NCBI GenBank assembly: GCA_024330965.1 | Contig: JANDJL010000011.1 | Location: forward strand, 20,091 to 84,090 | Reading direction: 5' to 3' | Origin: Nitrospira sp. | GTDB lineage: Bacteria; Nitrospirota; Nitrospiria; Nitrospirales; Nitrospiraceae | Length of the DNA stretch: 64,000 bases | The notes under the pieces: model-generated | Database searches by the model: none | What the model was told of the DNA's origin: nothing | The model's input: only the letters and a program-made list of their open reading frames with translations | Translations under genes and position numbers: made by a program | Part shown: piece after piece, positions 1 through 9,775 of the stretch | Layout of the letters: each line of letters opens with the position of its first letter | Numbering within the stretch: the first letter of the stretch is position 1

Positions 1-381
1 CGGCCCCCAGGTCCTGGCGTTGCGCTGGAGCACAAGCAACGTATCGGGGCGATAGAGCAAGTAGCCAAGATCGACGCCGTCGATCTGCTCGTTCTCGACG
101 TATTTCTTCCCTGACACGATACCCAGCTCTTCGTCAAGCACCTCCACCATGAAGTCCAAGTCCTGCATGGTCGCGATGACCGCAGCCAGCATTCGTCGCC
201 GGTCCGTGGTATCAAAGACCCGCGATTGCGCGGCCCTGATCTTGACCTGGCTCTCTTCCGAAAGCGTGATTTGCGTGCGAGCATCCCACTGGCTGTCGTG
301 CCGCAGTTCGTACGGGGTGGGGCACCCCTGCAACAGCAGGCATAACATGACACCAGAGGCCGTGCCGATCCATCCGAACAT
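1..381 (-). CDS. Lipoprotein-like protein, C-terminus outside the window; paralogue of the next two genes
   Basis: Reverse-strand reading from ATG at 381 gives MFGWIGTASGVMLCLLLQGCPTPYELRHD...KIRAAQSRVFDTTDRRRMLAAVIATMQDLDFMVEVLDEELGIVSGKK; lipobox LLLQGC; open to the window edge. Confidence 0.7.
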   Translation of the reverse strand, partial: MFGWIGTASGVMLCLLLQGCPTPYELRHDSQWDARTQITLSEESQVKIRAAQSRVFDTTDRRRMLAAVIATMQDLDFMVEVLDEELGIVSGKKYVENEQIDGVDLGYLLYRPDTLLVLQRNARTWGP

Positions 382-441
382 CCCCCTTCCGGCGAACGGC
401 AAATCGGTGTGCCAGTGACCCATCGTCATTGCCTGGTCAGA

Positions 442-891
442 TCATTCCTTCACGAGAAACAGCGATCGCTCCAACGTCGCGAAGAAATTCTGATAGACCT
501 TGGGATCTTCGATCGGCTTATTATTGTAGATGGCATTGGCGCGGATCGTCATCCGCCCCTCAGCCTCCGGTCGGACAGTCACCGTGATACCCACGACATC
601 GTAGAACCTCGGCTCGGCAAAACGAGCGGCGGTGACCAGCCCCAACGACTCGTTGGCCCGCTCGATGATGAACCCCAAGTCTTGCAAAGCCGCGATCACA
701 CCTCGCATGGCGACCTGCCGATCCGCCAAATCGAAGGATCGGGATTGCACGCTCCGGATCTTCATCTGCGCTTCAGTCGGCGCAAGCAAATCCTGACTGG
801 GTTGCGGCGCGGCGCAACCCTGGACCATGACAAGCATAGCGGCAAGCAGGCATCCCGCGATCTCGCCCCAGGCAACCGACGGCTTCATCAT
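442..891 (-). CDS. Lipoprotein, paralogue of flanking genes
   Basis: ORF 442..948, likely start MMKPSV at 891; lipobox MVQGC; KIRSVQSRSFDLADRQVAMRGVIAALQDLGFIIERANESLGLVT matches its neighbours. Confidence 0.75.
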   Translation of the reverse strand: MMKPSVAWGEIAGCLLAAMLVMVQGCAAPQPSQDLLAPTEAQMKIRSVQSRSFDLADRQVAMRGVIAALQDLGFIIERANESLGLVTAARFAEPRFYDVVGITVTVRPEAEGRMTIRANAIYNNKPIEDPKVYQNFFATLERSLFLVKE

Positions 892-901
892 CACCTCACG
901 A

Positions 902-1501
902 TTAGAGAGCAAAGGCTTCAAGAAAGACGGCCTTCGACAGTTTGGCAAAGAAAGTCTGGTAGAGAACAGGATCTCGCACCATTTCCATCCGCTGCTCTCC
1001 CGGCAAAATCGGCTGATTGCCGACCGATCCGTTTCCTTTCCAGATGACCCGGTAAAACATGACTCTCACTTCATGGCGCGTCTTCTCCTGATTCAGAGGC
1101 CTGGTGATCAACGTCGCGGCGATTTTCTGATGGAGATCAACCGGGATCACGATTGGGGGCTGCTGCACTAACACCAGCGCAGAGCTAAACAGAAAAATAA
1201 AAAACCGGCTGATGTCTTGGCCGTGTTCCCGTGCGCTCCGCTCCTTCGTCGCTCGCAGAAAGCCCATGTCCCGTACACTTTCCTCGACTTGAAATCCCAG
1301 GTCCTGTAGCACAGCCGCCGAGGCCGAGAGCAGTTCCGCCTCGTCCTTGGTTTCGAAGAAACGGGTCTGCATGGCCCTGTGGCTTGGACTTTCGGCGGTC
1401 AATTGAAAGAACTCAGCCGGCTGCGTCTGCGCGACACAACCCATCAGGTGGCCGGCCAGGATCACCCCGCCAACCATCGTTTCCCATCGACCCTTCGTCA
1501 T
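902..1501 (-). CDS. Lipoprotein, paralogue of flanking genes
   Basis: ORF with MTKGRWETMVGGVILAGHLMGC lipobox; AMQTRFFETKDEAELLSASAAVLQDLGFQVEESVRDMGFLRA motif shared with neighbours. Confidence 0.75.
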   Translation of the reverse strand: MTKGRWETMVGGVILAGHLMGCVAQTQPAEFFQLTAESPSHRAMQTRFFETKDEAELLSASAAVLQDLGFQVEESVRDMGFLRATKERSAREHGQDISRFFIFLFSSALVLVQQPPIVIPVDLHQKIAATLITRPLNQEKTRHEVRVMFYRVIWKGNGSVGNQPILPGEQRMEMVRDPVLYQTFFAKLSKAVFLEAFAL

Positions 1502-1513
1502 GAATCGGTCTAC

Positions 1514-1903
1514 CTAGAACTGCGTATAGTTATAGGCGAAGTCGCGCACCTTCTTCTCTTCGTCGTATTTGATGATGATGGTCAGCGTTCGCTGCCGCTG
1601 GGAGCTTGAGCTGTCGCGCGCGGCGGCCCCCAGAATGATGAGACTGGCAAAAGACGACCGCGCCGTGTCCACCCGGTCAGTGGAGACCTTGTCGTAGATC
1701 CACACCTCCCGACGTTTCTCGTCGGTCGTCACGATGTTTGGACTTCCCAGCAATTCCGCGACTTGCGATGCGGGCATGCCGACCTTGATTTCTCCCTGCA
1801 CCTTTCCGACCGTCAACCGGTCTTCTTTGATCTCCGCCGGCCCGCTTGCACAACCGACCGCCATCGCCAAACACACGCTCAGCACCACCCCTCGTCTTTT
1901 CAT
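1514..1903 (-). CDS. SmpA/OmlA (BamE)-like small lipoprotein
   Basis: MKRRGVVLSVCLAMAVGCASG lipoprotein signal; GKVQGEIKVGMPASQVAELLGSPNIV..REVWIYD pattern of the BamE/SmpA fold; start chosen inside the 195-aa ORF. Confidence 0.65.
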   Translation of the reverse strand: MKRRGVVLSVCLAMAVGCASGPAEIKEDRLTVGKVQGEIKVGMPASQVAELLGSPNIVTTDEKRREVWIYDKVSTDRVDTARSSFASLIILGAAARDSSSSQRQRTLTIIIKYDEEKKVRDFAYNYTQF

Positions 1904-2037
1904 CGAACGTTCCTCCTCATGTTGTGCATCACGATCTTCGCGAATGACCGATCTCGCCCTTTGCAACGGCCACGTTCTTGGAATCGGCAGCTTCCACGCT
2001 CCAGGCGGAGAAATTGCTCGATCGGTTAAATATTTCT

Positions 2038-3489
2038 TCACGCCGGCTCTTCGTCCTCGTGTTGGTCGCCATACGGGGAAGGGATGCCGTAGCGTTTGCA
2101 CTTCTCCCAGAGTGCTTTGCGTGAGAGGCCCAACACCTTGGACGCCGTCGTCCGGCTTCCTTCGACCCGTTCCAAAACGGAGACGATATATTCCTTTTCA
2201 AACTGCTCGCGCGCAGCCGCGAGCGGCATCAACGGTCTGTGGGCCGGCTTTCCGCCGGTCAACCCCTCGTTACAAAAGCCGCACGACTCTTGCGGAGGGC
2301 CGCCGAGATAGGGACAGGTTTGAAATCCGCAGAGATCGGTCGGTTCGATCACTTGGCGCTCATGGCCCAGCGCTACCGCTCGTTCCACGATATTTTCAAG
2401 TTCACGCACATTCCCCGGATAAGAATATCGCAGCAACAGCTCGCGGGCGGCCGGCGAGAATCCTTTGAGCTTTTTGTTCAGCTTGGCGGCGCAGGTTTCG
2501 ATGACATGCTCTGCAATGAGCATGATGTCTTCCCGCCGTTCCCGGAGCGGCGGAATCACGACTTGCACCACGTTCAACCGATAAAACAAATCGTCACGAA
2601 ACCGACCCTGGGCGACCTCCTTGCGAAGATCCTTCTGGGTGGCGCACACCAACCGGACGTCCGCGTCGATGGTGTCGTTGCCCCCGACCCGCTCGAACTT
2701 CCGTTCTTGGAGCACTCGCAGCAACTTCACCTGGACCACCGGCGACAGCTCGCCGATTTCATCAAGGAACAGTGTGCCGCGGTGGGCCAACTCAAACCGT
2801 CCTCGGCGCTGGCGGAGGGCGCCGGTGAACGCCCCTTTCTCGTGGCCGAACAGCTCGGCCTCCAGCAACGTTTCCGGCAGAGCAGCGCAACTCACCTTGA
2901 TCAACGGGCCGTCCCGCCGCGGACTGTTTTGATGCACCGCGTTGGCGACCAGTTCCTTGCCTGTTCCGCTCTCCCCCAGAATCAACACCGTGGAATCGGT
3001 CGCCGCAACCAGCTTGATCTTTTCCAACACCGCCCGCATCCGGCTGTTCGCGCCTAGAATGCCGCCGAAGCAAAACTTGTCCTCCAGCGCCGTCTTGAGG
3101 TCTTGGTTTTCGCGCCGCAACATCACAATGCGCGCGATCCGCTCGACGATCAGCAGCAGTTCGTCCATCTGAAACGGTTTGGTGATGTAGTCCATCGCCC
3201 CCAGTTTCATCGCACCCACCGCCGTTTCCACAGAGCCGTGAGCTGTGATGACCAGCACTTCCGTTTCGGCATCGCGGTCCTTGGCCGCCTTCAGCACGGT
3301 CAAGCCGTCGCAGCCCGGCAATCTCAGATCGGTAATCACTACGTCGAACCGCCTCTGTCCGATAGCCTCGACGCCCTCCGTCCCGGACGAGGCCGTCTGC
3401 ACCTCGTAGCCGACGGCTTCCAGTGCGTCCACCATCGAGAGCCGAATCAACGGCTCGTCGTCCACCAACAGGATCGAGAGTCCTTTCAC
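2038..3489 (-). CDS. Sigma-54-dependent response regulator (REC-AAA-HTH_8)
   Basis: GTG start at 3489; REC (ILLVDDEPL...VVITDLRLPGCDG...KPF), GESGTGKE Walker A, GAFTGA, C-terminal Fis-type HTH; 4-nt GTGA overlap with the upstream kinase. Confidence 0.92.
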   Translation of the reverse strand: MKGLSILLVDDEPLIRLSMVDALEAVGYEVQTASSGTEGVEAIGQRRFDVVITDLRLPGCDGLTVLKAAKDRDAETEVLVITAHGSVETAVGAMKLGAMDYITKPFQMDELLLIVERIARIVMLRRENQDLKTALEDKFCFGGILGANSRMRAVLEKIKLVAATDSTVLILGESGTGKELVANAVHQNSPRRDGPLIKVSCAALPETLLEAELFGHEKGAFTGALRQRRGRFELAHRGTLFLDEIGELSPVVQVKLLRVLQERKFERVGGNDTIDADVRLVCATQKDLRKEVAQGRFRDDLFYRLNVVQVVIPPLRERREDIMLIAEHVIETCAAKLNKKLKGFSPAARELLLRYSYPGNVRELENIVERAVALGHERQVIEPTDLCGFQTCPYLGGPPQESCGFCNEGLTGGKPAHRPLMPLAAAREQFEKEYIVSVLERVEGSRTTASKVLGLSRKALWEKCKRYGIPSPYGDQHEDEEPA

Positions 3490-6400
3490 GGCGCCCGCTC
3501 CACCAATGAATGATCGCGCGATACCGGCAAACACAGCGTGAAGGTCGTTCCCTTGCCGACCTCGCTTTCCACCAAAATCCTGCCGCCGTGACGTTCGACG
3601 ATGCCCAGATTGACGGACAGCCCCAATCCAGTCCCTTCTCCCTCGCCTTTCGTCGTAAAGAAGGGGTCGAACACACGGGGAAGGATGGAGGCCGGAATCC
3701 CCAAGCCGGTATCGCGGACGTCGACTCGGCAGACTCCCTCGGCAACCGAAGTCCGAATGGTCAAGACGCCTCCGTTCTTCATCGCCTGGACAGCGTTGAG
3801 GATCAGATTCATCAAGACCTGCTCGATCATATGGCTGTCCACCATCACGTTGGGCAAGTCGGTCCCCAACTCGGTCTCCAGCGTGATACGGTTGGGAACG
3901 AACAGGTGAGTGGTCAGCACCAACACCCGCTCGACGATCCGATTGATGTCGGCCGGACTGAATTCGGGCTCGTGTTGTTGAGAGAAATCCAGCAATTGTC
4001 GAACGATCTTCTGTACCCGGCGAACGCCGTGCTCCATGGAGGCCCAGTACTCCTCTTGCCTGGCCGGGGAAATGCCGCCTTTTCTCAGGTTGTAAAGACA
4101 ATTCAGGATGCCGCCCAAGGGATTGTTGATTTCGTGTGCCACGCCGGCCGCAAGTTTTCCGATGGACGCCAATTTTTCGGCGTTGCGGATCTGCTGCTCC
4201 AACTTTTTCGTCTCCGTCATGTCGCGGGCGATCCCGAGCACGCCGAGAATGCGGCCCTCGGCGCCTTGGAGGGGAGATACGCTGATCATCGCCGTTCGGA
4301 TCTCGCCTCGCTTGGTCACGATTTCCACTTCATACACCTGTTTCGCACCGATGTCCAAGGTGGCCTTGAGGCGCCGGCCGCGATGACGGCGCGAGAGCAA
4401 CGAGAGATAGGGACGACCCAACAGATCGTCCTTGCGATACCCCCAGGCGCTGACCTTGCCGTTGACATACGTGAATCGCTGTTCCGTATCGAGCGTGTAG
4501 ATGACGTCGTTGGCGTTTTCGAGCAAGTTCTCCAAGTATTGCTTCGTTTCCTCGATCTCCCTCGTCCGTTCTCTCACTTTGAGTTCGAGATCTTCCCGAT
4601 ACGACTGCAACTGTCGCTCGAGTTTTTTTCGGTCCGTGATGTCCCGCATTTGCACCATGACCAGTTCCTGATCGACGCCCCCGGCGCTGATCAGATTCAT
4701 CTCGACCGGCACCACACGGCCGTCGCAGTGCCTGACAGTGATTTCCCTCGTGAAGACCCGCTGGTGGCCGCGCCCGATCTCCGCCACCCATTCTTTAAAT
4801 TCGCGGTGATGCCCTCCTTCGATCAGATCCAGAATGTTCCGTCCGACGACGCTGGCCTCCGCGTAGCCCAGCACCTGTTCCTCGCGTTTGTTCACGGCAG
4901 CGATCAGTCCCTGGGTGTCAACCATGAACACCGAGTCGGCAACCAGATCGAACAGGGCTTTGTAGCGGGCCTGCGAGGCGGCCAACTGCCGCGTGCGCTC
5001 CGAGACGGCCTGCTCCAGTCCTGCCGTATAGCGATGCAGTTCTTGCTCTAACCGGCGCCGCTCCGTCACGTCCCTGACGAACGCCCGGGAATAAATCAAT
5101 CCTCCGCGCTCGTGGTCGAGGAGCGCCGTGGCGTGAATTTCGACGTCGATGGCTCGTCCGTCCTTCGCCACGAGCAAGGTTTCCATAGACCCCTGTCCCT
5201 GCGAGACCAATCGCTCGAGAAAATGCAGCACTCGCGCTTCTTCTCCCTTCGGCACCACTTCCCAAAGCCGAAGGGGCAACATTTCTTCGAGCGTATAGCC
5301 CAATTTGTCGAGCCCCGTCTTATTGACGTGGACGAACCGGCCGCTGCGATCCATCTGGTAAATCATCTCCGGCGAATGTTCGATCAAATCGCGATACCGC
5401 GCCTCCAACTGTTTGACATCGGCCATCTGCCGTTCGATTTGCCCGAACGACCGTTGCAGATTGGCGGCCATGTGATTGAACGCTTCCGCCAACTGTTCGA
5501 TTTCATCGCCGGTTTTGAGGTCCAGCCGCCGGTCCAACCGTCCGCTCCCGATCTCCCGTGCACCCTCCTGCAACAGTTTGATCGGACCGGCGATGCGCCC
5601 CGCCATCACCACTCCGATTCCGCCGAGCATGGCCAAGACTGTCCCGCCGAACAAGAGGATCTTGGTCATCAACTCACCGAGAGGAGCAAAAATTTCTCCG
5701 GGATCCTGCCGCACGACGACCACCCAATGTCGGCCTCCGAGGCTTCCCGCGGCAAGACCGTCGGCGAATCGCACGGGCGCGTACCCGATCATGCCTCCTT
5801 CACTCCCGTGCGAATCATCATCGACCGAAGCCCACCCGGGTTTGAGCGTCCCCAACAGGCCGGCGACGTCGGGATGGATTGTGTGCGCTTCCGGAGCCAG
5901 CACCGGACACAGCACCACGACGCCGTCCGATCCGACCAACATCGCGTGCCCCGTGGCGCCGAGCGAAACCTCCGAAATGGAATGAAAGACGGCGTCGCGA
6001 CGAAGCAGGATCGTCACTGCGCCGATTGCCGTCTTTTGCCCTTCGTCCATGATAGGCACCGCGACGGTCACGACGTGCGTCCCGAAGGCGGGGTCGAACG
6101 TTATATCGCCCACGTAGGGCCGCGCTCCCTCGTCTTGCACGACGGCCTTCCACCACGCCGTCTTCTTGTACCAATATTCCACCTGGGGAATGGAACTGAT
6201 CACCAGGGCTCCCTGCCCGTCCGTCACAAGAATGCCGATGTAGTCGGACTTCCGAATCTCATGCCAGCGGATCAGAGAATTCGTCGAGATCCGGTTGACG
6301 AACAATGGAAACTCGCTGCGCGAATCCCGCTGCCCCCAACGTCGCTGCCAATCCTTGATGATGGCCTCGATGGCGCGGGGATCTTTGCCTTCATAGGTTC

Positions 6401-6671
6401 GATTGGCTTCCAAGACGGCGGCGCGAAGGAACGGCATGGTGGCGAGCTGCTGCGCCTCGTTGATGGTGCGGGTCACCTGCATTTCGACGCGCCGGGCGGA
6501 TTCGACGGCTGCTTCTTTGAGATTCGCCCCCGTTGTCTCGCGTAAAGCCCGGCGCTCTTCGAGATAGAGCAGGATAAGAAACAGCGTCAGAGGCACAAGG
6601 CCGACCACCACGATCGCTGCGATGATCTTGCGCTGGAGGCTGTGGAACCGGCTCCAGAATGTCATGCCCAT
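3486..6671 (-). CDS. Sensor histidine kinase with extracellular Cache-like domain, HAMP, three PAS domains, HisKA and HATPase
   Basis: 1061 aa; N-terminal TM, HAMP, repeated PAS blocks (RDLIEHSPEMIYQMD, YKALFDLVADSVFMVD, LENLLENANDVIYTLD), GVAHEINNPLGG H-box, DTGLGIP..GTGLGLS. Confidence 0.93.
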   Translation of the reverse strand: MGMTFWSRFHSLQRKIIAAIVVVGLVPLTLFLILLYLEERRALRETTGANLKEAAVESARRVEMQVTRTINEAQQLATMPFLRAAVLEANRTYEGKDPRAIEAIIKDWQRRWGQRDSRSEFPLFVNRISTNSLIRWHEIRKSDYIGILVTDGQGALVISSIPQVEYWYKKTAWWKAVVQDEGARPYVGDITFDPAFGTHVVTVAVPIMDEGQKTAIGAVTILLRRDAVFHSISEVSLGATGHAMLVGSDGVVVLCPVLAPEAHTIHPDVAGLLGTLKPGWASVDDDSHGSEGGMIGYAPVRFADGLAAGSLGGRHWVVVVRQDPGEIFAPLGELMTKILLFGGTVLAMLGGIGVVMAGRIAGPIKLLQEGAREIGSGRLDRRLDLKTGDEIEQLAEAFNHMAANLQRSFGQIERQMADVKQLEARYRDLIEHSPEMIYQMDRSGRFVHVNKTGLDKLGYTLEEMLPLRLWEVVPKGEEARVLHFLERLVSQGQGSMETLLVAKDGRAIDVEIHATALLDHERGGLIYSRAFVRDVTERRRLEQELHRYTAGLEQAVSERTRQLAASQARYKALFDLVADSVFMVDTQGLIAAVNKREEQVLGYAEASVVGRNILDLIEGGHHREFKEWVAEIGRGHQRVFTREITVRHCDGRVVPVEMNLISAGGVDQELVMVQMRDITDRKKLERQLQSYREDLELKVRERTREIEETKQYLENLLENANDVIYTLDTEQRFTYVNGKVSAWGYRKDDLLGRPYLSLLSRRHRGRRLKATLDIGAKQVYEVEIVTKRGEIRTAMISVSPLQGAEGRILGVLGIARDMTETKKLEQQIRNAEKLASIGKLAAGVAHEINNPLGGILNCLYNLRKGGISPARQEEYWASMEHGVRRVQKIVRQLLDFSQQHEPEFSPADINRIVERVLVLTTHLFVPNRITLETELGTDLPNVMVDSHMIEQVLMNLILNAVQAMKNGGVLTIRTSVAEGVCRVDVRDTGLGIPASILPRVFDPFFTTKGEGEGTGLGLSVNLGIVERHGGRILVESEVGKGTTFTLCLPVSRDHSLVERAP

Positions 6672-6756
6672 CCCATCGTTTGAGGGAAGGTCCCGCGGGC
6701 AACGACTCGCATACCGGGCGGTCTCCGAACGGAACCGTCTTATTCCATCATCCGGC

Positions 6757-7674
6757 TTAACCGCGTTTCAAGAGTCGGCCGGACTTGCCCGGCCACAGAA
6801 GGACCAACGGGCTTGCGACAAAGACGGACGAGTAGGTGCCGCAAATCACGCCCCAGAGAAGGGCCAGCGAAAAATCGTGCAATACCTCGCCGCCTGCGAT
6901 CGTCAAGGGAATCAGCACAAGGATCACCGTCAAGCTGGTGACGATGGTCCGACTCAGGACTTGATTGACGGCGTTGTTGATGGTGGCCTCTTCGCTCTCC
7001 CGACGGCGCACCTTTAGATTTTCCCGGATCCGATCGAAGACGACGACGGTATCGGTGAGGGAATAGCCGGCCAGCGTCAACAGGGCCGTGACGATGAGCA
7101 GCGTGATCTCCTTGTCCAGCACATAGAACGCACCGAGCACCGCGAGGACGTCATGAAACGTCGCCAGCGCCGCCGCGACGCCAAACCGTAGCTCGAATCG
7201 CGCCGCGATATACATAATGATTCCGGCGAAAGAAATGAGGATCGCGATGAGCGCGTCCTCCTGAAGTTTTTTGCCGATCGTCGGCCCGATTTCGGTCGTC
7301 GAATCGACCACGAACGGATTGTTGGGAAATTCCTTGGCAAACACCCCGACGATCCGTTCCGCGATCTTCTCCTCGATCGTCGTTGAAGTTTTGACGCGAA
7401 CGAGCAGTTTGTTATCCTCCCCGAACTCCTGCAGCTCGGCGTTGCCCACCCCGTTGGACTCCAGCGCTTTTCTCGCTTCATCGATTCGGATCGCCTGATC
7501 GAATTTCAACTGCACCGCCGTGCCGCCGGCGAAATCGATGCCGAGATTCGCCGCCCCCCGTGCAATCTGAATCACGGCCACAAGCCCCAGCGCAACCATG
7601 AGACCGGACAAGGCGAAGGTGATCTTGCGCTTGCCCATGAAATCGATGTCGGTTTTTCCTACAATCTCGAACAT
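6757..7674 (-). CDS. secF: Protein translocase subunit SecF
   Basis: LGIDFAGGTAVQLKF, DTVVVFDRIREN motifs; next to secD and yajC. Confidence 0.97.
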   Translation of the reverse strand: MFEIVGKTDIDFMGKRKITFALSGLMVALGLVAVIQIARGAANLGIDFAGGTAVQLKFDQAIRIDEARKALESNGVGNAELQEFGEDNKLLVRVKTSTTIEEKIAERIVGVFAKEFPNNPFVVDSTTEIGPTIGKKLQEDALIAILISFAGIIMYIAARFELRFGVAAALATFHDVLAVLGAFYVLDKEITLLIVTALLTLAGYSLTDTVVVFDRIRENLKVRRRESEEATINNAVNQVLSRTIVTSLTVILVLIPLTIAGGEVLHDFSLALLWGVICGTYSSVFVASPLVLLWPGKSGRLLKRG

Positions 7675-7744
7675 GCCTGCTCCTTACCAAACGGGCGGGG
7701 CCAGGACTCCGATCCTCGTGCTCCGCCTCAAATTCGCTCTCGTT

Positions 7745-9391
7745 TCAAATACTCAACGTCTGGGCTTTCGGCTGCCGCCGGCCCCACAAATCGAAAATCA
7801 CCTTGGTGCCGACCAACGCCGTAAACAGATTGATTGCGATGCCCAGACACAACGTGACGGCAAACCCCTTGATCGGCCCCGTTCCAAATAAAAAGAGCGC
7901 GACTCCGGTGATCAACGTCGTCACGTGCGAATCGATGATCGTGAGCAACGCCTTGTCGTAACCGGCGTCGATCGCCGTCCGCACGGCTTTGCCGCTCCGC
8001 AATTCCTCGCGGATGCGCTCGAAAATCAACACGTTCGAGTCGACCCCCATGCCGATCGTGAGCACGATGCCGGCAATCCCCGGCAACGTCAGCGTTGCGT
8101 TCAAGGCGGACAGCGCGCCCATCAGACACACCAGGTTGAGAATCAGCGCGAAGTCGGCGATCGCGCCGGAGAGACGGTAATACACGACCATGAACAGGAG
8201 GACCACCGCTCCCGCAATCAACGTCGCCCTGATCCCTTTATCGATCGAGTCTTGCCCCAGAGACGGACCGACCGTCAGATCTTGCACGATCTTCAGAGGC
8301 GCCGGCAGAGCCCCGGCCCGCAGCACAATGGCGAGATCGTTGGCCTCCTGCGTCGTAAAGGTGCCGGTGATTTGGGCGCGTCCACCTCCGATCCGTTCTT
8401 GAATGACGGGAGCCGAATAAATCGTGTTGTCGAGTACGATCGCCATCCGTTTCTTGACGTTCTCCGCCGTGATTCGCTCAAACTCCTGGCCCCCCTTGGA
8501 ATCAAAGGTAATGGACACGTACGGATCGTTGAATTGCCCGATCGATACCCGCGCGTCGCTCAAGACGTCGCCGGTGAGCATGACCCGTTTCTTGACCAGA
8601 TACGGAATCCTGTATTCGCGTCCCGTCTCCTTGTCGATCACGCGCTCAAACAAAATTTCGTCGCCCTCCGGGATCTTGTCCTGAAACTGCCGGATGATTT
8701 CTTCTTCCATCTCCTTTGGAATCCGGGCCGGTAGCTCCAACCGCAGTTGGTTGTCCTCATCCAGCATTTTGAATTCAAGCAACGCGGTTTCCTTGATCAA
8801 GTCCTTGGCCCGCTTGGGCTCTTTGATACCTGGCAACTGTACGACGATCTGCTTCAATCCCTGCCGCTGCACGATCGGCTCGGTCACGCCAAACTGATCG
8901 ATTCGGTTGCGGATCGTCTCCAGGGCCTGATTGATCGCAAAGTCCTTGATGCGCTTGCTCTCCGTGTCGCGCAGTTCCCACACCACCGACGTCGGAGTCC
9001 CAACCGCTTCCTTTTCGACAAACGATGGAAATTCGTCGATCAATTTCTGAACCGCAGGTTTCACGCTTTCATCCGCAAATCGGATCGTTATCTGTTCTGG
9101 AGCCGTTCGTTTCACCGATTCAACGGACAGGTTCTTCTCAGTCAGCAGGTCTTGAAGCGACGTCACGGTTCGATCGACCGCGATCTCCACCGCCCGATCT
9201 TCGTCCACTTCCATCACCAGGTGAATACCGCCTTGCAAATCAAGGCCCAGCGCGATGCCTTTGTCCGGCAGGATGGCCTTCATCCAACCAGGCAACGTTT
9301 GATACAGCGGCTGGTACGACGGCAACGAACATATCACCGACACCACGATGACCAGCGCCAACAATCCCAATCGCCCGCTCACCTTCCTCAT
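7745..9391 (-). CDS. secD: Protein translocase subunit SecD
   Basis: LGLDLQGGIHLVMEV, VDSNVLIFERIREE motifs; 548 aa. Confidence 0.97.
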   Translation of the reverse strand: MRKVSGRLGLLALVIVVSVICSLPSYQPLYQTLPGWMKAILPDKGIALGLDLQGGIHLVMEVDEDRAVEIAVDRTVTSLQDLLTEKNLSVESVKRTAPEQITIRFADESVKPAVQKLIDEFPSFVEKEAVGTPTSVVWELRDTESKRIKDFAINQALETIRNRIDQFGVTEPIVQRQGLKQIVVQLPGIKEPKRAKDLIKETALLEFKMLDEDNQLRLELPARIPKEMEEEIIRQFQDKIPEGDEILFERVIDKETGREYRIPYLVKKRVMLTGDVLSDARVSIGQFNDPYVSITFDSKGGQEFERITAENVKKRMAIVLDNTIYSAPVIQERIGGGRAQITGTFTTQEANDLAIVLRAGALPAPLKIVQDLTVGPSLGQDSIDKGIRATLIAGAVVLLFMVVYYRLSGAIADFALILNLVCLMGALSALNATLTLPGIAGIVLTIGMGVDSNVLIFERIREELRSGKAVRTAIDAGYDKALLTIIDSHVTTLITGVALFLFGTGPIKGFAVTLCLGIAINLFTALVGTKVIFDLWGRRQPKAQTLSI

Positions 9392-9421
9392 GATCGCTCC
9401 ACCCTCTTCATTCCGTGCGGC

Positions 9422-9775
9422 CTACGCATCTTTTTCTTTATCCTCATCTTCTCCGCGCAGCCGCGCGATGGAATCCCGCTGGATCTTGATCCGTGTATTG
9501 TCGGCTATTTGGAGGGTGACGGTCTGTTTGCCGAGATTCGTGACTGTTCCCCAAATGCCGGACGTGGTCACGACTTTGTCGCCTTTCTTGAGCGCATCGA
9601 TCAAAGCCTTCTGCTCTTTCTGTTTCTTCTGCTGCGGCCGGATCAGCAGAAAGTAAAAGATGATGAAAATCAGAATAAAGGGAACGAGGGAGAGCAGTCC
9701 CCCCGGACCTTGACCACCGGCCCCCGCCCCGCTCGCCCCAGTTCCCTGAGCCCATGCTATGGATTCCATCAACAT
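9422..9775 (-). CDS. yajC: Preprotein translocase subunit YajC
   Basis: FYFLLIRPQQKKQKEQKALIDALKKGDKVVTTSGIWG. Confidence 0.95.
   Translation of the reverse strand: MLMESIAWAQGTGASGAGAGGQGPGGLLSLVPFILIFIIFYFLLIRPQQKKQKEQKALIDALKKGDKVVTTSGIWGTVTNLGKQTVTLQIADNTRIKIQRDSIARLRGEDEDKEKDA

Noticed and set aside
2038-4101. 687-aa version of the sigma-54 regulator
   Set aside because: The N-terminal ~200 residues are out-of-frame kinase sequence; GTG at 3489 gives the proper REC start and a GTGA overlap.
3510-6545. Long plus-strand ORFs (513 aa and 477 aa) opposite the histidine kinase
   Set aside because: Shadow ORFs of a GC-rich coding gene; no recognisable domains, while the minus strand encodes a full kinase.
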